NCBI GenBank assembly: GCA_003158115.1
Contig: PMGM01000050.1
Span: forward strand, 1-51,792
Direction: 5' to 3'
DNA from: Methanobacterium sp.
Lineage (GTDB): Archaea; Methanobacteriota; Methanobacteria; Methanobacteriales; Methanobacteriaceae
DNA: 51,792 nt
Shown here: positions 10,288 through 19,042 of the stretch, in pieces
Position numbering within the stretch: position 1 is the stretch's first letter
How the letters are laid out: the number at the start of each line of letters is the position of its first letter
Translations under genes and position numbers: made by a program
Notes under the pieces: model-generated
Seen by the model: only the letters and a program-made list of their open reading frames with translations
Told to the model about the DNA's origin: nothing
The model's database searches: none

Positions 10288-10875
10288 ATGCTGAACCGAC
10301 TTAGACCCCAAGTTAAGGTGTTTCTTGATCCTATAGCCAAGAGGATACGTATAAACCCAAACATTCTAACCATTCTTGGCCTGATAGTAAGTCTTATATC
10401 TGCATATATGTTTGCAACAGGCAATCTACTCGCAGGTGGGCTTTTAATAGCATTAAGTGGATTTGTAGACATGTTAGATGGGGCTGTGGCAAGAAATAAT
10501 TATCAAACTACTAAGTTCGGAGGGATACTAGACTCCACTGCTGATAGATTTGGAGATGCCTTTATAATTATTGGAATAATTTACGGTGGATATGTGAATT
10601 GGGTCTTTGGTATTCTTGCTCTCCACGCATCTTTAACAGTCAGCTACGTAAGAGCTAGAGCAGAGGCAGAAGGTATAAAATGTAATGTTGGAATTGCTGA
10701 ACGTGCTGAACGTCTTGTTATAATAATGATCGGAGCATTCTTAAGTTATTTCACAGGTATAACCTTCTTTAATGTTAACCCATTAGGAATAGCCATCATT
10801 CTTATAATGATATTAGGTTATATAACAGTTTTCCAAAGAGTATATCATTCTTGGAAAGAACTTAAAGGTCAATAA
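10288..10875 (+). CDS. CDP-alcohol phosphatidyltransferase, likely archaetidylinositol phosphate synthase
   Basis: This 195-residue integral membrane enzyme carries the complete CDP-alcohol phosphotransferase motif DG-x2-AR-x8-G-x3-D-x3-D, here [17 protein letters not shown] followed by LDSTADR. About six hydrophobic helices surround it. In methanogens the closest family joins CDP-archaeol with inositol-1-phosphate to make archaetidylinositol phosphate, a polar-lipid precursor at the cytoplasmic membrane. This length and the N-terminus [10 protein letters not shown] match that group, although other CDP-archaeol transferases cannot be excluded. The ATG at 10288 is preferred over an in-frame TTG at 10267, because that TTG would put four bulky hydrophobics before the usual start and because of the TATA spacing. 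Confidence 0.88.
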   Translation: MLNRLRPQVKVFLDPIAKRIRINPNILTILGLIVSLISAYMFATGNLLAGGLLIALSGFVDMLDGAVARNNYQTTKFGGILDSTADRFGDAFIIIGIIYGGYVNWVFGILALHASLTVSYVRARAEAEGIKCNVGIAERAERLVIIMIGAFLSYFTGITFFNVNPLGIAIILIMILGYITVFQRVYHSWKELKGQ

Positions 10876-11043
10876 ATCATTAAATAGTAAATATTCAAAT
10901 AATTTTTTCCATTATCAAAAATGTGTTAACTTAGGTTATATCTTAATACTTATCCTAATTATTCGATTTATTTTCAATAACAAAATAAGAAACTAATAAT
11001 TTTTTATAAGAATTTTTTATGAAGCCAAATATTTAGCTTCATA

Positions 11044-11343
11044 TTAATAATCTGTCTTTTCAATTTCTTCTAAATAAAAAACAGCAGGTCTACCTACAAC
11101 GGTTGCTTCCTGCATTGTCTTTGATAAATCTTCAGACTCTACAAAATTTTTAGCACTATCTAAATTATCCCATTCAGTCATTACAACTAAATGATTAGGA
11201 TCATTTGTATTTTGTAGTACTTGAGCCCCTTTAGAACCTTTGACTTTTCGTGTAGCACCATCTTCGTCATATAATAATTTCCATTTAGCATAATTCTCCA
11301 CTCGATGAATAATCAAAACATATGTCAAATTATCAGCTCCCAT
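11044..11343 (-). CDS. Antibiotic-biosynthesis-monooxygenase-like (dimeric alpha/beta barrel) protein
   Basis: The 99-residue protein looks like a small ferredoxin-like dimeric alpha/beta barrel of the ABM or cyclase-like type. It has a first strand YVLIIHRVENYAKWKLLYDED, then a strand HLVVMTEWDNLDSAKNFVESEDL, where VVMTEWDNLDSAKNF is typical of the family, and a C-terminal strand AVFYLEEI. Such proteins range from heme-degrading or quinol-oxidising enzymes to stress proteins of unknown role. The substrate cannot be predicted. GGAAG precedes the ATG. It stands alone and converges on the AIP synthase gene. Confidence 0.72.
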   Translation of the reverse strand: MGADNLTYVLIIHRVENYAKWKLLYDEDGATRKVKGSKGAQVLQNTNDPNHLVVMTEWDNLDSAKNFVESEDLSKTMQEATVVGRPAVFYLEEIEKTDY

Positions 11344-11741
11344 ATCTTCCTTATATCTTACTTTTTCTATACATTATGTTAGTGGTTCGATCTACAAAAA
11401 ATTTACTAATTTGTTATAATCCATGAAAAAATATTTTAATGATTCAAATTTACATTAGTCTGTTGTTATGTAATCAAAGTATTCCAATTGGTATTCCTAT
11501 TCAATTGGATCATTAAATATAAGGATTAATCCTAAAATCTCATAATATGTATCTATATTTAATAATTCAAATCAAGAATTTATTTATTGAAAATATTAGT
11601 TCAATTAAGGGATTTATTAAGTTAAATTTAAAATTTAGAATAAACTCAATATTTCTTTGTAAAATATTTGATCATTTTTTTAGGATTGAAAATATTTAAA
11701 TTATAGAGTTTGAAGAATTCAAATTATATGGGGATGATAAT
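11344..11741. other. AT-rich intergenic region between divergent genes
   Basis: These 398 bases hold the promoters of the ABM-like gene (leftward) and the DUF357 cluster (rightward). A TATA-like AATATTTAAATTATAG lies near 11690-11706. No RNA gene or repeat array was seen. Confidence 0.4.
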
Positions 11742-11975
11742 ATGGATGCTGTTGAAAGAATTGAAAAGGATATTGACCTCTTTGCAAAAAATATAAAAGA
11801 AATAGAATCAATAAAAATTGATGAAGAAGAGGGCCAAGTAGTTGAAATGGCCAGAAACTACAGTAAAGATACAGATTATTATCTTAAAAAAAAGGATTAT
11901 CTAACCTCATTTGGTTGCATAACCTATGCCCATGGACTTTTAGATGCAATACGCCTTCTACATGAACTTATATGA
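11742..11975 (+). CDS. DUF357 family protein
   Basis: The 77-residue, all-helical, acidic protein matches the small archaeal DUF357 family. Its marks are an N-terminal helix ([19 protein letters not shown]), a central [26 protein letters not shown] and a closing [12 protein letters not shown] helix. No catalytic residues are evident and the family has no assigned function. The [24 protein letters not shown] segment resembles a helical hairpin of the HEPN/TPR-like kind, which may indicate a binding role. GGGGATGATAAT precedes the ATG. It begins a same-strand run of three genes with the DUF47 and DUF434 proteins. Confidence 0.85.
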   Translation: MDAVERIEKDIDLFAKNIKEIESIKIDEEEGQVVEMARNYSKDTDYYLKKKDYLTSFGCITYAHGLLDAIRLLHELI

Positions 11976-12028
11976 ATATAATAAATAATTATAGAATTTA
12001 ATCCTAAAGAATTAAAAATGGGGATAAA

Positions 12029-12685
12029 ATGAGAAATATATTCAAAAGGGAATCAAAAGTTGAACAATACTCAAAAGAACATGTAGACATGGTTTATGAA
12101 AATTTAAACCAACTAAAAATTCTCATGGAACACTTCTACAACAATGAATTTGATAAAGTTGATAAAAAAGTTGATAAAATATCCAAGTTAGAACACGATG
12201 CAGATGATATCCGAAGGAAAATGGAGATCGAATTTTTTAATGGAGCATTTTTACCTTTTGATAGGGAAGACAGAATAATATTAGCAGAAAATGTTGATAG
12301 TGTATCCGATATGTGCCAAGAAACCGCCTTTGGTATATGTTTAAGCCGAATCAATTTCCCCAAGGGTTATATAGAAGATTTTTCAGATCTTATGGATTCT
12401 ATTTATGAAACAGTAACTGCCTTAAAAAAATGTATCGAACTGTTGGACGAAGATCTAGGAGAAGCTCTCAAAAAAGCCCACGAAGTCGAAAAATTAGAGG
12501 ATGAGGTAGATAAAATAGAAAGAAGAATCCTTAAACGATTGTACATAAGCTACAAAAATCAAGAAATCGATATTTTAACCCATATAGAAATTAAAAATAC
12601 AGTCCTAAGGCTGGGAAATATTGCCGACCGTGCGGAAAATGCTTCTGATCGAGTTCCTATAATAGTTGCAAAGAGAAAAGGTTAA
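12029..12685 (+). CDS. DUF47 / PhoU-like family protein
   Basis: The 218-residue helical protein belongs to the DUF47 (TIGR00153) family, distant relatives of PhoU. Two three-helix bundles are suggested, each with a metal-binding type EXXXD region: [15 protein letters not shown] (about residues 50-64) and [17 protein letters not shown] (about 150-166). DUF47 proteins often sit next to Pit-type phosphate transporters and are thought to regulate them, but no such transporter is adjacent here. GGGGATAAA lies before the ATG. It is 53 bases after the DUF357 gene and 17 before the DUF434 gene, so the three are probably co-transcribed. Confidence 0.9.
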   Translation: MRNIFKRESKVEQYSKEHVDMVYENLNQLKILMEHFYNNEFDKVDKKVDKISKLEHDADDIRRKMEIEFFNGAFLPFDREDRIILAENVDSVSDMCQETAFGICLSRINFPKGYIEDFSDLMDSIYETVTALKKCIELLDEDLGEALKKAHEVEKLEDEVDKIERRILKRLYISYKNQEIDILTHIEIKNTVLRLGNIADRAENASDRVPIIVAKRKG

Positions 12686-12702
12686 TTTAATAAATTAATA
12701 AA

Positions 12703-13362
12703 ATGTCATCTAAAGACATATATATACGCTTGAAAGATGCATCATATGACTTAAAATTTCTTTTAAATAGAGGATATAAAAAAAAAGTAGCTATAAATTT
12801 AGTTGCTAATAAGTACGTACTTAACAAGAATGGAAGAAATTATTTGGAAAGAAAAGTCTTTTCTGATGATAAATCCAAAGATAGATCTCATAAAATCGTT
12901 AATATAACTAATGTAACTAATAAAACTATTTTTGTAGATGGTTATAATGTTTTAATATCTGTTGAGACCATATGCAATCGTGAGTATGGTTCATTGGTCA
13001 TGTGTGATGATGGAGTTTTAAGAGATCTAAAAGCAGTTTTTGGGAAATATAAAATCAATTCAACAACTGAAAAGGCATTGAATAATATAATGAGCATTTT
13101 AAACCAATATAATCCTGCATATGTCTGCTTCTTTTATGATAGTCCTGTGAGTAAAAGTGGTGAGCTTGCACGAATCACAAATTCCATAATCCAAATTAAC
13201 AACCTAAATGGCTGTGCAGTAACCAATAAAAATGTTGATTTTGAGCTTGTAAAACAATCAAAAAAATATGGAGGAATAATAGCTACAAGTGATGGTCCCA
13301 TAATAGATAGGATCAAAAATGTATTAGATATTCCTAATCAAATATGTAAAACTTTAAACTAA
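12703..13362 (+). CDS. DUF434/DUF5616 protein with PIN-like nuclease domain
   Basis: The protein (219 residues) has an N-terminal helical DUF434 part (about 1-60, LKDASYDLKFLLNRGYKKK then KYVLNKNGRNYLERKV). A PIN-like domain follows from about residue 70, starting TIFVDGYNVLISVE and including FFYDSPVSKSGELA and IIATSDGPIIDR. The acidic residues in VDGYN, YDSPVS and TSDGPI are where PIN ribonucleases hold catalytic metals, so ribonuclease activity is a fair inference. It has no clear ribosome binding site and begins 17 bases after the DUF47 stop, which suggests translational coupling. A T-poor, A-rich gap follows before the convergent fbp gene. Confidence 0.82.
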   Translation: MSSKDIYIRLKDASYDLKFLLNRGYKKKVAINLVANKYVLNKNGRNYLERKVFSDDKSKDRSHKIVNITNVTNKTIFVDGYNVLISVETICNREYGSLVMCDDGVLRDLKAVFGKYKINSTTEKALNNIMSILNQYNPAYVCFFYDSPVSKSGELARITNSIIQINNLNGCAVTNKNVDFELVKQSKKYGGIIATSDGPIIDRIKNVLDIPNQICKTLN

Positions 13363-13407
13363 TTTTAAAGAAAATTAAAAAAAAATAAAATAGCAATGGA
13401 TTTAAAA

Positions 13408-14505
13408 TTAATCCATATCTTGCATTCTTTCTTCTAGCATTTTAAGAACACCAGGAAGACTGGTATATTCCATTTCATCTGCTGGTAATCTGTGTGGTTC
13501 GAATGGTCCATGTCTTCTCATATACTCAGCAATTTCAGATGCTAGGTTCCTTGACCTATCAAATGATGGATCATCAAACATATCCAATGGTCCAACGAGT
13601 TCTGAGTTGTTTATTTGGAATCCAAGAGCAATTACCCGTGGAGGTCCATCAAATCTTACAGGAGTAGCATTTTCCTGTGCAACAGGCATTAATGGACCGT
13701 TATGTGAACCTCTCATCCATCCACTTACTAGGTGTGGGAATGCAAATGGTTCAACAACTTCTCCTGCAGCAGGGAATCCAGATTGTGCTCTTACTATTGC
13801 AACTGGGTCATCCTTTCCAATATACTGACCAGCCATAAGATTTAATCTTTCTGTACTTATTGAAGCAGCTATCTCATTGTCACTCCTTCTAGTAACATGT
13901 TTAATAACATATCTGCCAGTTGAGCCTAGTAATGCAAGTGCATCGTACATCTCATCAGGACATGACATTGTAACTTTTTTGTGTTCAATAACATCAAATA
14001 TCTCGAAATCATATCCTCCGTGGAGTGAAGGGTCTATAACAAGTCCAGCTGTATTAAATGGGTCAGCAAACATTCTAAATATGGGCATGTTAAATGCACC
14101 AGGTTCTGTTTTGTCACAACAAAAGACTATTACAGGGTCTGATGGTCGTTCTTTAAATTCCATCTCAGCACATCCAGGACCCATTCCTTTGATGTTACCA
14201 GAAAAAGTGTCTGAAAGAAGGTCTTGGCCTGCACCATAAAGCTTTAAACTTTTTGCAACTTTAGTTGCTTCCATGAAAGCATTAAATGCTAGTTCATGAA
14301 TTTCTTCATTTTCTTCTCCATTTCGATGGGTCATTATCAAGTCTATGTCATCACCACAGCTGGTGATATGATAATCAACCAGAAGCGATTCATTCTTAGC
14401 TTTAGCAAGTAGTTCATCACATTTGTTAAGCAAAGCACCATGAGTCTTTGCATGTCCAGCTATACTGCCGACATCAGCTTTTATTACACTAATAGTAGTT
14501 TTCAT
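13408..14505 (-). CDS. fbp: Archaeal fructose-1,6-bisphosphate aldolase/phosphatase
   Basis: This 365-residue enzyme is the bifunctional, heat-stable type V FBP aldolase/phosphatase of archaea. It condenses triose phosphates and dephosphorylates the product to fructose 6-phosphate, which makes gluconeogenesis one-way. The N-terminus TTISVIKADVGSIAGH carries the metal-binding aspartate and histidine. The aldolase pair is visible as Y228 and K231 in QYIGKDDP, matching the Tyr and Schiff-base Lys known in crystal structures. The start is the ATG at 14505 with GGAGGT before it; a TTG five codons earlier overlaps that site and is not credible. A long leader may precede the gene. Confidence 0.97.
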   Translation of the reverse strand: MKTTISVIKADVGSIAGHAKTHGALLNKCDELLAKAKNESLLVDYHITSCGDDIDLIMTHRNGEENEEIHELAFNAFMEATKVAKSLKLYGAGQDLLSDTFSGNIKGMGPGCAEMEFKERPSDPVIVFCCDKTEPGAFNMPIFRMFADPFNTAGLVIDPSLHGGYDFEIFDVIEHKKVTMSCPDEMYDALALLGSTGRYVIKHVTRRSDNEIAASISTERLNLMAGQYIGKDDPVAIVRAQSGFPAAGEVVEPFAFPHLVSGWMRGSHNGPLMPVAQENATPVRFDGPPRVIALGFQINNSELVGPLDMFDDPSFDRSRNLASEIAEYMRRHGPFEPHRLPADEMEYTSLPGVLKMLEERMQDMD

Positions 14506-14768
14506 ACAATATACCTCCAAAAATTATCTTGAAAATTTTTAAAACAGCATTTGTAGGCAATTAAAGGTAAATAGAGTCAAGTTACTCTTTTAGTAGCTTT
14601 ACTCATAATCAAAAATTGTCCTAAAAACAGCCTAAACTGTCAATATCAACTTATACTATGAAGTAGTTTATGAATAGAAATCCATATAAAAGTTACTATA
14701 TAAACTGGTTAATAGAAATATTCCTCAACAAAAAAAATGGGGATTTAATATCTTAAAATTAAATGATA
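14506..14768 (-). promoter_or_regulatory. Upstream region of fbp with distant TATA boxes
   Basis: On the minus strand the best TATA strings are TTTATATAG (about 14697-14705) and TTTTATATGG (about 14684-14693). At normal spacing transcription would begin near 14660-14675, which leaves a leader of about 155-170 bases before the ribosome binding site. No known riboswitch was recognised in it. Confidence 0.3.
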
Positions 14769-15764
14769 TCAATTTATACGAAGTTTATCCCTGATTTCTT
14801 GTGCCATTTCCATGGTTTTTGATGACCCTCCAAGATCAGGTGTTAAAACCTTACCTTCACTTAGTACATCTAATAATGCATTTTCAAGTTTTCTTGCTTC
14901 ATAAGTTTCACCAAGATAGTCCATCATCATCACCGTAGATAAAATCATAGCTGAAGGATTAGAAATCCCTAAGCCAGCTATATCTGGAGCAGAACCATGT
15001 ACTGGTTCAAATAATGCATTATTATCCCCTATATTGGCAGATGGTACCATACCAAGCCCCCCCACTAGTCCAGCCCCCTCGTCAGAGAGTATATCACCAA
15101 ATAGGTTGGTTGTAACTATTACTTCAAAATCTTGGGGTCTGGTAATTAGGAACATTGCTGCTGCATCAACATATTTTTCATCGGTACCTAAATCAGGATA
15201 TTCATCTGCTATTTTGTAAAATGATTCCCTGAAAATACCATCGGTCTTCTTTAAAACATTGGCTTTGTGTACTGCTGTTACCTTATTTCGCCCTGTTTTT
15301 TCTGCATGTTTGAATGCAAACCTGCATATTCTCTCAGAAGCAGATCTGGTTATTACCCTTAGAGCTGTTGCACCTTCTTTTGTATATTCTTCAATACCCG
15401 AGTATAATCCTTCAGTATTTTCCCTTACTATTATGAAGTCAAGATCATCAAAAAGACAGCCTACACCATGGTATGTCTTTACTGGTCTCAAATTAGCATA
15501 GAGATCTAGTTCCTTTCTAAGGGTTATTATAGCACTTTTATGTCCAGGTACTGTTGTAACAGATCCAAAAAGTGTTGCATCTGCTTTTTTTGCTTTGGAC
15601 AAAGTTTCATCAGGAATAGTAGTTCCAGTTTCTTTATAACATGCATCTCCTGCATAGGCCAAGGTATAGTCCAAATCAATATCCATCATTTCAATTATAT
15701 ATAAAAGGGCTTCAGTAACCTCGGGTCCAACACCATCTCCCGGAATTAAGGTTATATTGTACAT
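14769..15764 (-). CDS. Isopropylmalate/homoisocitrate-type beta-decarboxylating dehydrogenase
   Basis: The 331-residue protein is a member of the isocitrate/isopropylmalate dehydrogenase family. It binds NAD(P) and Mg2+ and oxidatively decarboxylates a beta-hydroxyacid. Visible motifs are IPGDGVGPEV at the start, the substrate loop ITLRKELDLYANLRP, VRENTEGLYSG, KANVLKKTDG, NLFGDILSDEGAGLVGGLG and EPVHGSAPDIAG. Methanogens have two such enzymes, LeuB for leucine and AksF for 2-oxosuberate of coenzyme B. Features resembling each are mixed here, so the substrate is left open. GAGGT five bases before the ATG at 15764 fixes the start nine codons inside the longest frame. It lies upstream of fbp on the same strand, with a separate promoter between. 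Confidence 0.9.
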   Translation of the reverse strand: MYNITLIPGDGVGPEVTEALLYIIEMMDIDLDYTLAYAGDACYKETGTTIPDETLSKAKKADATLFGSVTTVPGHKSAIITLRKELDLYANLRPVKTYHGVGCLFDDLDFIIVRENTEGLYSGIEEYTKEGATALRVITRSASERICRFAFKHAEKTGRNKVTAVHKANVLKKTDGIFRESFYKIADEYPDLGTDEKYVDAAAMFLITRPQDFEVIVTTNLFGDILSDEGAGLVGGLGMVPSANIGDNNALFEPVHGSAPDIAGLGISNPSAMILSTVMMMDYLGETYEARKLENALLDVLSEGKVLTPDLGGSSKTMEMAQEIRDKLRIN

Positions 15765-15850
15765 ATGATACCTCTTGAATTTCATTATCAAAAATGTTTA
15801 GTTAGTAATATATTTTCCTAGTTATAATAAACACATATTCAATACATTAA

Positions 15851-16147
15851 GGTAAAGATGATGCAACTATTAAAGAACTTATAGCCACATTCCACTATGA
15901 CTTGATATTTGTTAAAGAAACTAAAGGAAAACTCAACAACTATAAAAACGTCTCTGCAGAAGTACTATTACTCAGCGGTAAGAAACCATTTTTATTCTTA
16001 AAACACAGTTTAAATGCTTTGAAAACAGTACTACCCCATATTAAACGTGTTATAAATCAATAAATTGACCATGATGCTTCAGAAAATTACTTAAGCAAAC
16101 CAAAAATTGTTGCACAAGAAATAAAACAGTTTTATATAGAAAAATAA
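15851..16147 (+). pseudogene. Decayed alpha/beta hydrolase, C-terminal remnant
   Basis: One reading frame encodes the C-terminal third of an alpha/beta-fold hydrolase. It includes ATFHYDLIFVKETKGKL, then KNVSAEVLLLSGKKPFLFLKHSLNALKTVLPH, an in-frame TAA at 16061-16063, and IDHDASENYLSKPKIVAQEIKQFY ending at TAA 16145-16147. The VLLLSG strand, the LKHSLNALKTVLPH helix and the DHDASEN string, which carries the family's catalytic histidine, follow each other in the right order for such enzymes. The nucleophile region and start are missing: a stop at 15848-15850 closes the frame, and the region upstream belongs to the neighbouring gene. The remnant is therefore truncated and interrupted. The assignment rests on recognition of these motifs without a database search. 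Confidence 0.75.
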
Positions 16148-16677
16148 GATATATAACAAAATCAATGGGAATATTGACTAAAACTTGGTTTATACTTTAA
16201 ATTTCATTTTAAAATATTTTAAATAAATATCCAAGATGAGTAATAAAGCTTTAAATCTGAGTTGTTTTATCTTGACTATATATCACCATATTATGATGAC
16301 TTTTTAAGCCCTTAAATTATGGTTAAGACTTTTGAATTCCTATCATGATAATATACATTTTTCTTAGTTCGTCTACATTTACTAGTTCGCCCAAAGTTAC
16401 CATGAACATAATATATTTATTCAACGAAATCCTATACAATATAATACTACTTGGAACGAGACTTCTATTATTACAAAACTCTGCAAAAAGTGGCATTTTT
16501 TTTCATCTGTAATTTTAGGAGTTTTAACATTTGAGAATGTTAATGTGTTTATGTCATAAAATGTAAGATTTTCATGGAGAATAAATAATATACAATTAAG
16601 AAAAAATTTTATTTTGAAATTATTTTACTTTGGATCATTTAAAACTTGTAATTCATTAATTTAGGGTGGTATAAAAA
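16148..16677. other. Intergenic DNA, possibly decayed coding sequence
   Basis: About 530 bases follow the pseudogene. Short protein-like stretches occur on the minus strand, for example a 26-codon frame near 16330-16410 reading MVTLGELVNVDELRKMY and on. No start signals or recognisable family are present. It may be further decayed sequence, but I cannot support a gene. The promoter and GGTGG ribosome binding site of the HEAT-repeat gene lie at the right end. Confidence 0.3.
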
Positions 16678-17238
16678 ATGGAACGTGAAGAAAACATTAA
16701 AAGATTGATTCAAACTCTGAAGGATGATGACGAACTTGTTCAAACACAAGCCGTAGGATTACTTGAAGAGATTGGTGAACCCGCTGTTGAGTTATTACTA
16801 GTTTCTGCTGAAGATAATGATAAAGAAATACGAAAAGGTTCTATACGTGTCCTCGGAATTCTAGGTGATGCTAGAGCAGTTGATGTGTTAATTAATTCAC
16901 TAAAAGATCCAAACAAATGGGTTAGAAGAGAGGCTTCGACCGCCCTAGGGAATATGGGAGATCCTGCTGTTGACCCACTTATTGTTACATTAAAGGATGA
17001 AGACTGGCGTGTTAGGGGTGGTGCTGCTTGGGCACTTGGTAAAATAGCCAATAAAAAAGCGGTTGAACCACTTATTGAAGCTATGAAAGATGACAGCGGT
17101 TTTGTTAGAGGTGGTGCTGCATGGGCCCTCGGCAATATTGGTGATGAAAGAGGTATAGAACCCTTAAAAATTGCTTTAAATGATAAAAGTAGTTATGTAA
17201 AACGGGTAGCAGAGAAATACTTAAAGAAGTTAGATTAA
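16678..17238 (+). CDS. HEAT-repeat (PBS-lyase type) protein
   Basis: The 186-residue protein is made almost entirely of about six 31-residue HEAT repeats of the PBS-lyase type. The unit is seen in DPNKWVRREASTALGNMGDPAVDPLIVTLKD, DEDWRVRGGAAWALGKIANKKAVEPLIEAMKD and DSGFVRGGAAWALGNIGDERGIEPLKIALND. Such proteins form a curved helical solenoid for binding partners. Archaeal members are often labelled phycocyanobilin lyase, which cannot be right because these organisms make no phycobilins. GGGTGG precedes the ATG. It lies just upstream of mdh with a 160-base gap, so they may or may not share a transcript. Neighbouring repeats are alike at DNA level as well. Confidence 0.92.
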   Translation: MEREENIKRLIQTLKDDDELVQTQAVGLLEEIGEPAVELLLVSAEDNDKEIRKGSIRVLGILGDARAVDVLINSLKDPNKWVRREASTALGNMGDPAVDPLIVTLKDEDWRVRGGAAWALGKIANKKAVEPLIEAMKDDSGFVRGGAAWALGNIGDERGIEPLKIALNDKSSYVKRVAEKYLKKLD

Positions 17239-17398
17239 ATTCATCTATTTATGATAAGTCCAACTTAAGGATAATGAGATAACAATATAGTTATGGAATT
17301 AATGATTCAAGTTATCCTTTTATATTTAATTTTTTTTATTAAAAAATCAAAAATCAATCAATTTAACATCTATATCAGGAGAGCAGGAGGTATTCTAA

Positions 17399-18361
17399 TT
17401 GAAAGTTAGTGTAATTGGTGCATCAGGAAGAGTAGGAAAAACAGCAGCATTCTGTTTGGCTGAAGAAAATTGTGTGAATGATTTAGTTCTCATATCTCGT
17501 AAAGAAAGCATAGATAAGGTTGAAGGAGAAGCATTGGATATGTACGATGCCCTTGCCGCCAAGGATGTTAATGTTAAAATAACTGCATCTTATGATTTCG
17601 AAGACGTTAAAGGTTCAGATTTGATTGTTTTAAGTGCAGGACAGCCTAGAAGTGCAGGAATGACCAGGATGGATGTTGCTATCCCTAATGCAAAGATTGT
17701 AGCAGAATATTCAAGAGCTATAGCAAAATTTGCACCTGATGCTATTATTCTAGTTGTAACCAATCCCGTAGATGTAATGACATACGTTGCTTTAAAAGCG
17801 TCAGGATTCGATAAAAATAAGGTCTTTGGTCTTGGAAACCACTTGGATTCTCTCCGATTAAAAAATCTTATATCCCAACATTTCAATATCCATGTAAGTG
17901 AAATCCATACAAGGGTGATGGGAGAACATGGTGAGAATATGGTACCAATCATGAGCTCTACATCTATTGGTGGAATATTACTCAAATATTTCAAAGGATA
18001 TGATGATTTTGATATGGATAGAACAGTTGAAAAGGTTAAAAACGCTGGTAATTATGTTATACAGAAGAAGGGTGCTACAGAATATGGGCCGGCCTTTGCA
18101 ATTTCGAATATAGCTACTATCGTTTTAAATGATGAAAAAAAGATATTAACAGTAAGTGCATTTTTAGATGGTGAGATTGAAGGTGTAAAAGATGTTTGTT
18201 TAGGTGTTCCAGTTAAATTGGGTATAAGTGGTATAGAACGGATTATTCCGATTATTATGACTGAGAGAGAAAGAACAGCCTTTTTAAAAGCAGCTGAAGT
18301 AGTTAAAAAAGATACAGATTTTGTTGTTAAAGCAATTGATGAAGATATATCATCCAAATAA
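17399..18361 (+). CDS. mdh: Malate dehydrogenase (LDH/MDH superfamily)
   Basis: This 320-residue protein interconverts malate and oxaloacetate in the incomplete TCA pathway of methanogens. The NAD(P)-binding motif is GASGRVG at the N-terminus. The substrate residues lie in GQPRSAGMTRMD (two arginines), VTNPVD, HLDSLR and the catalytic MGEHGENMVP histidine. The two arginines and the MTRMD string favour malate over lactate. Methanobacteriales relatives use NADP or NAD, and the SRK after the second strand is compatible with NADP. The start is TTG, with a strong AGGAGG eight bases upstream. It is probably a single-gene transcript. Confidence 0.95.
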   Translation: MKVSVIGASGRVGKTAAFCLAEENCVNDLVLISRKESIDKVEGEALDMYDALAAKDVNVKITASYDFEDVKGSDLIVLSAGQPRSAGMTRMDVAIPNAKIVAEYSRAIAKFAPDAIILVVTNPVDVMTYVALKASGFDKNKVFGLGNHLDSLRLKNLISQHFNIHVSEIHTRVMGEHGENMVPIMSSTSIGGILLKYFKGYDDFDMDRTVEKVKNAGNYVIQKKGATEYGPAFAISNIATIVLNDEKKILTVSAFLDGEIEGVKDVCLGVPVKLGISGIERIIPIIMTERERTAFLKAAEVVKKDTDFVVKAIDEDISSK

Positions 18362-18479
18362 TTCTTTTAATTACATTATTGAACCATTTTTAGTTCAATC
18401 TTTTAATGAGTTTCTTAAAATAAAAAAAATATAATAATAATTTAAAACTTCATTTATAAAAAAATGTTAATTTAGATTA

Positions 18480-18746
18480 TTATTTAGTATTATTAGACAG
18501 AGTTTCATTTTTCTTTGCTGTTCCATTGTTGTTAACAGTTTTATTTTTTGCAGTGCTTATAGTAACAACTGTGGTTTTATGTGTTGAAGTACTAGGACTA
18601 CTACTATTGGTGGAAACATTTCCAGTAGAGTTGTTGGATAAGTTAAGGGAGAGAGTTCCTGCCCCTTGATATAAACCCACAAAATATCCTCCTACACCTG
18701 CAACAATAACTAAAACAACCATCAAAATTATAATTCTATTATCCAT
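18480..18746 (-). CDS. Small membrane-anchored Ser/Thr/Asn-rich surface protein
   Basis: The 88-residue product has an N-terminal membrane segment (NRIIILMVVLVIVAGVGGYFVGLYQG). A tail of about 60 residues rich in Ser, Thr, Asn and Lys follows, containing several NxS/T sequons (for example NLSNNSTGNVSTNSSS). The tail is probably outside the cell and may be N-glycosylated. Such Asn/Ser-rich short proteins occur in methanogen envelopes, but no family is recognised and no function can be given. The start at 18746 is chosen because AGGAGG lies six bases upstream; the longer frame to 18788 would add 14 unlikely residues. Confidence 0.7.
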   Translation of the reverse strand: MDNRIIILMVVLVIVAGVGGYFVGLYQGAGTLSLNLSNNSTGNVSTNSSSPSTSTHKTTVVTISTAKNKTVNNNGTAKKNETLSNNTK

Positions 18747-19042
18747 TACTGGCCTCCTAAAAGAGTATGTGATTACAATATTTAACAAAATTTTTATTTA
18801 AAATATCCTTTGAATGTACCTATTATTTTTAATAAATTTAATTGATAGTAATATAAAATAATCATATATTAATCTATGTGGAATAATGATATTTGCAAAA
18901 AGAATAAAGAATTAGTGGATTGGAAAAAGTTTATATAAGTGTTCAGTTATAAGTCTAATCATAGTCTATATTCTGAACAATGTATAAAAATTATTCTTTA
19001 AAAAATTTATATTTCAAATTAGAATTTTAATATATGATTTTT
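18747..19042. other. Intergenic region with an upstream TATA-like element
   Basis: The stretch is AT-rich and without genes. TTTATATAAG at about 18930-18939 is a good TATA-like string on the plus strand and could give a second, earlier start for the pdxT-glutamate synthase transcript. Confidence 0.35.

Noticed and set aside
16678..17238. Phycocyanobilin lyase as the function of the HEAT-repeat protein
   Set aside because: Similarity is limited to the repeat type; phycobilins are absent from methanogens.
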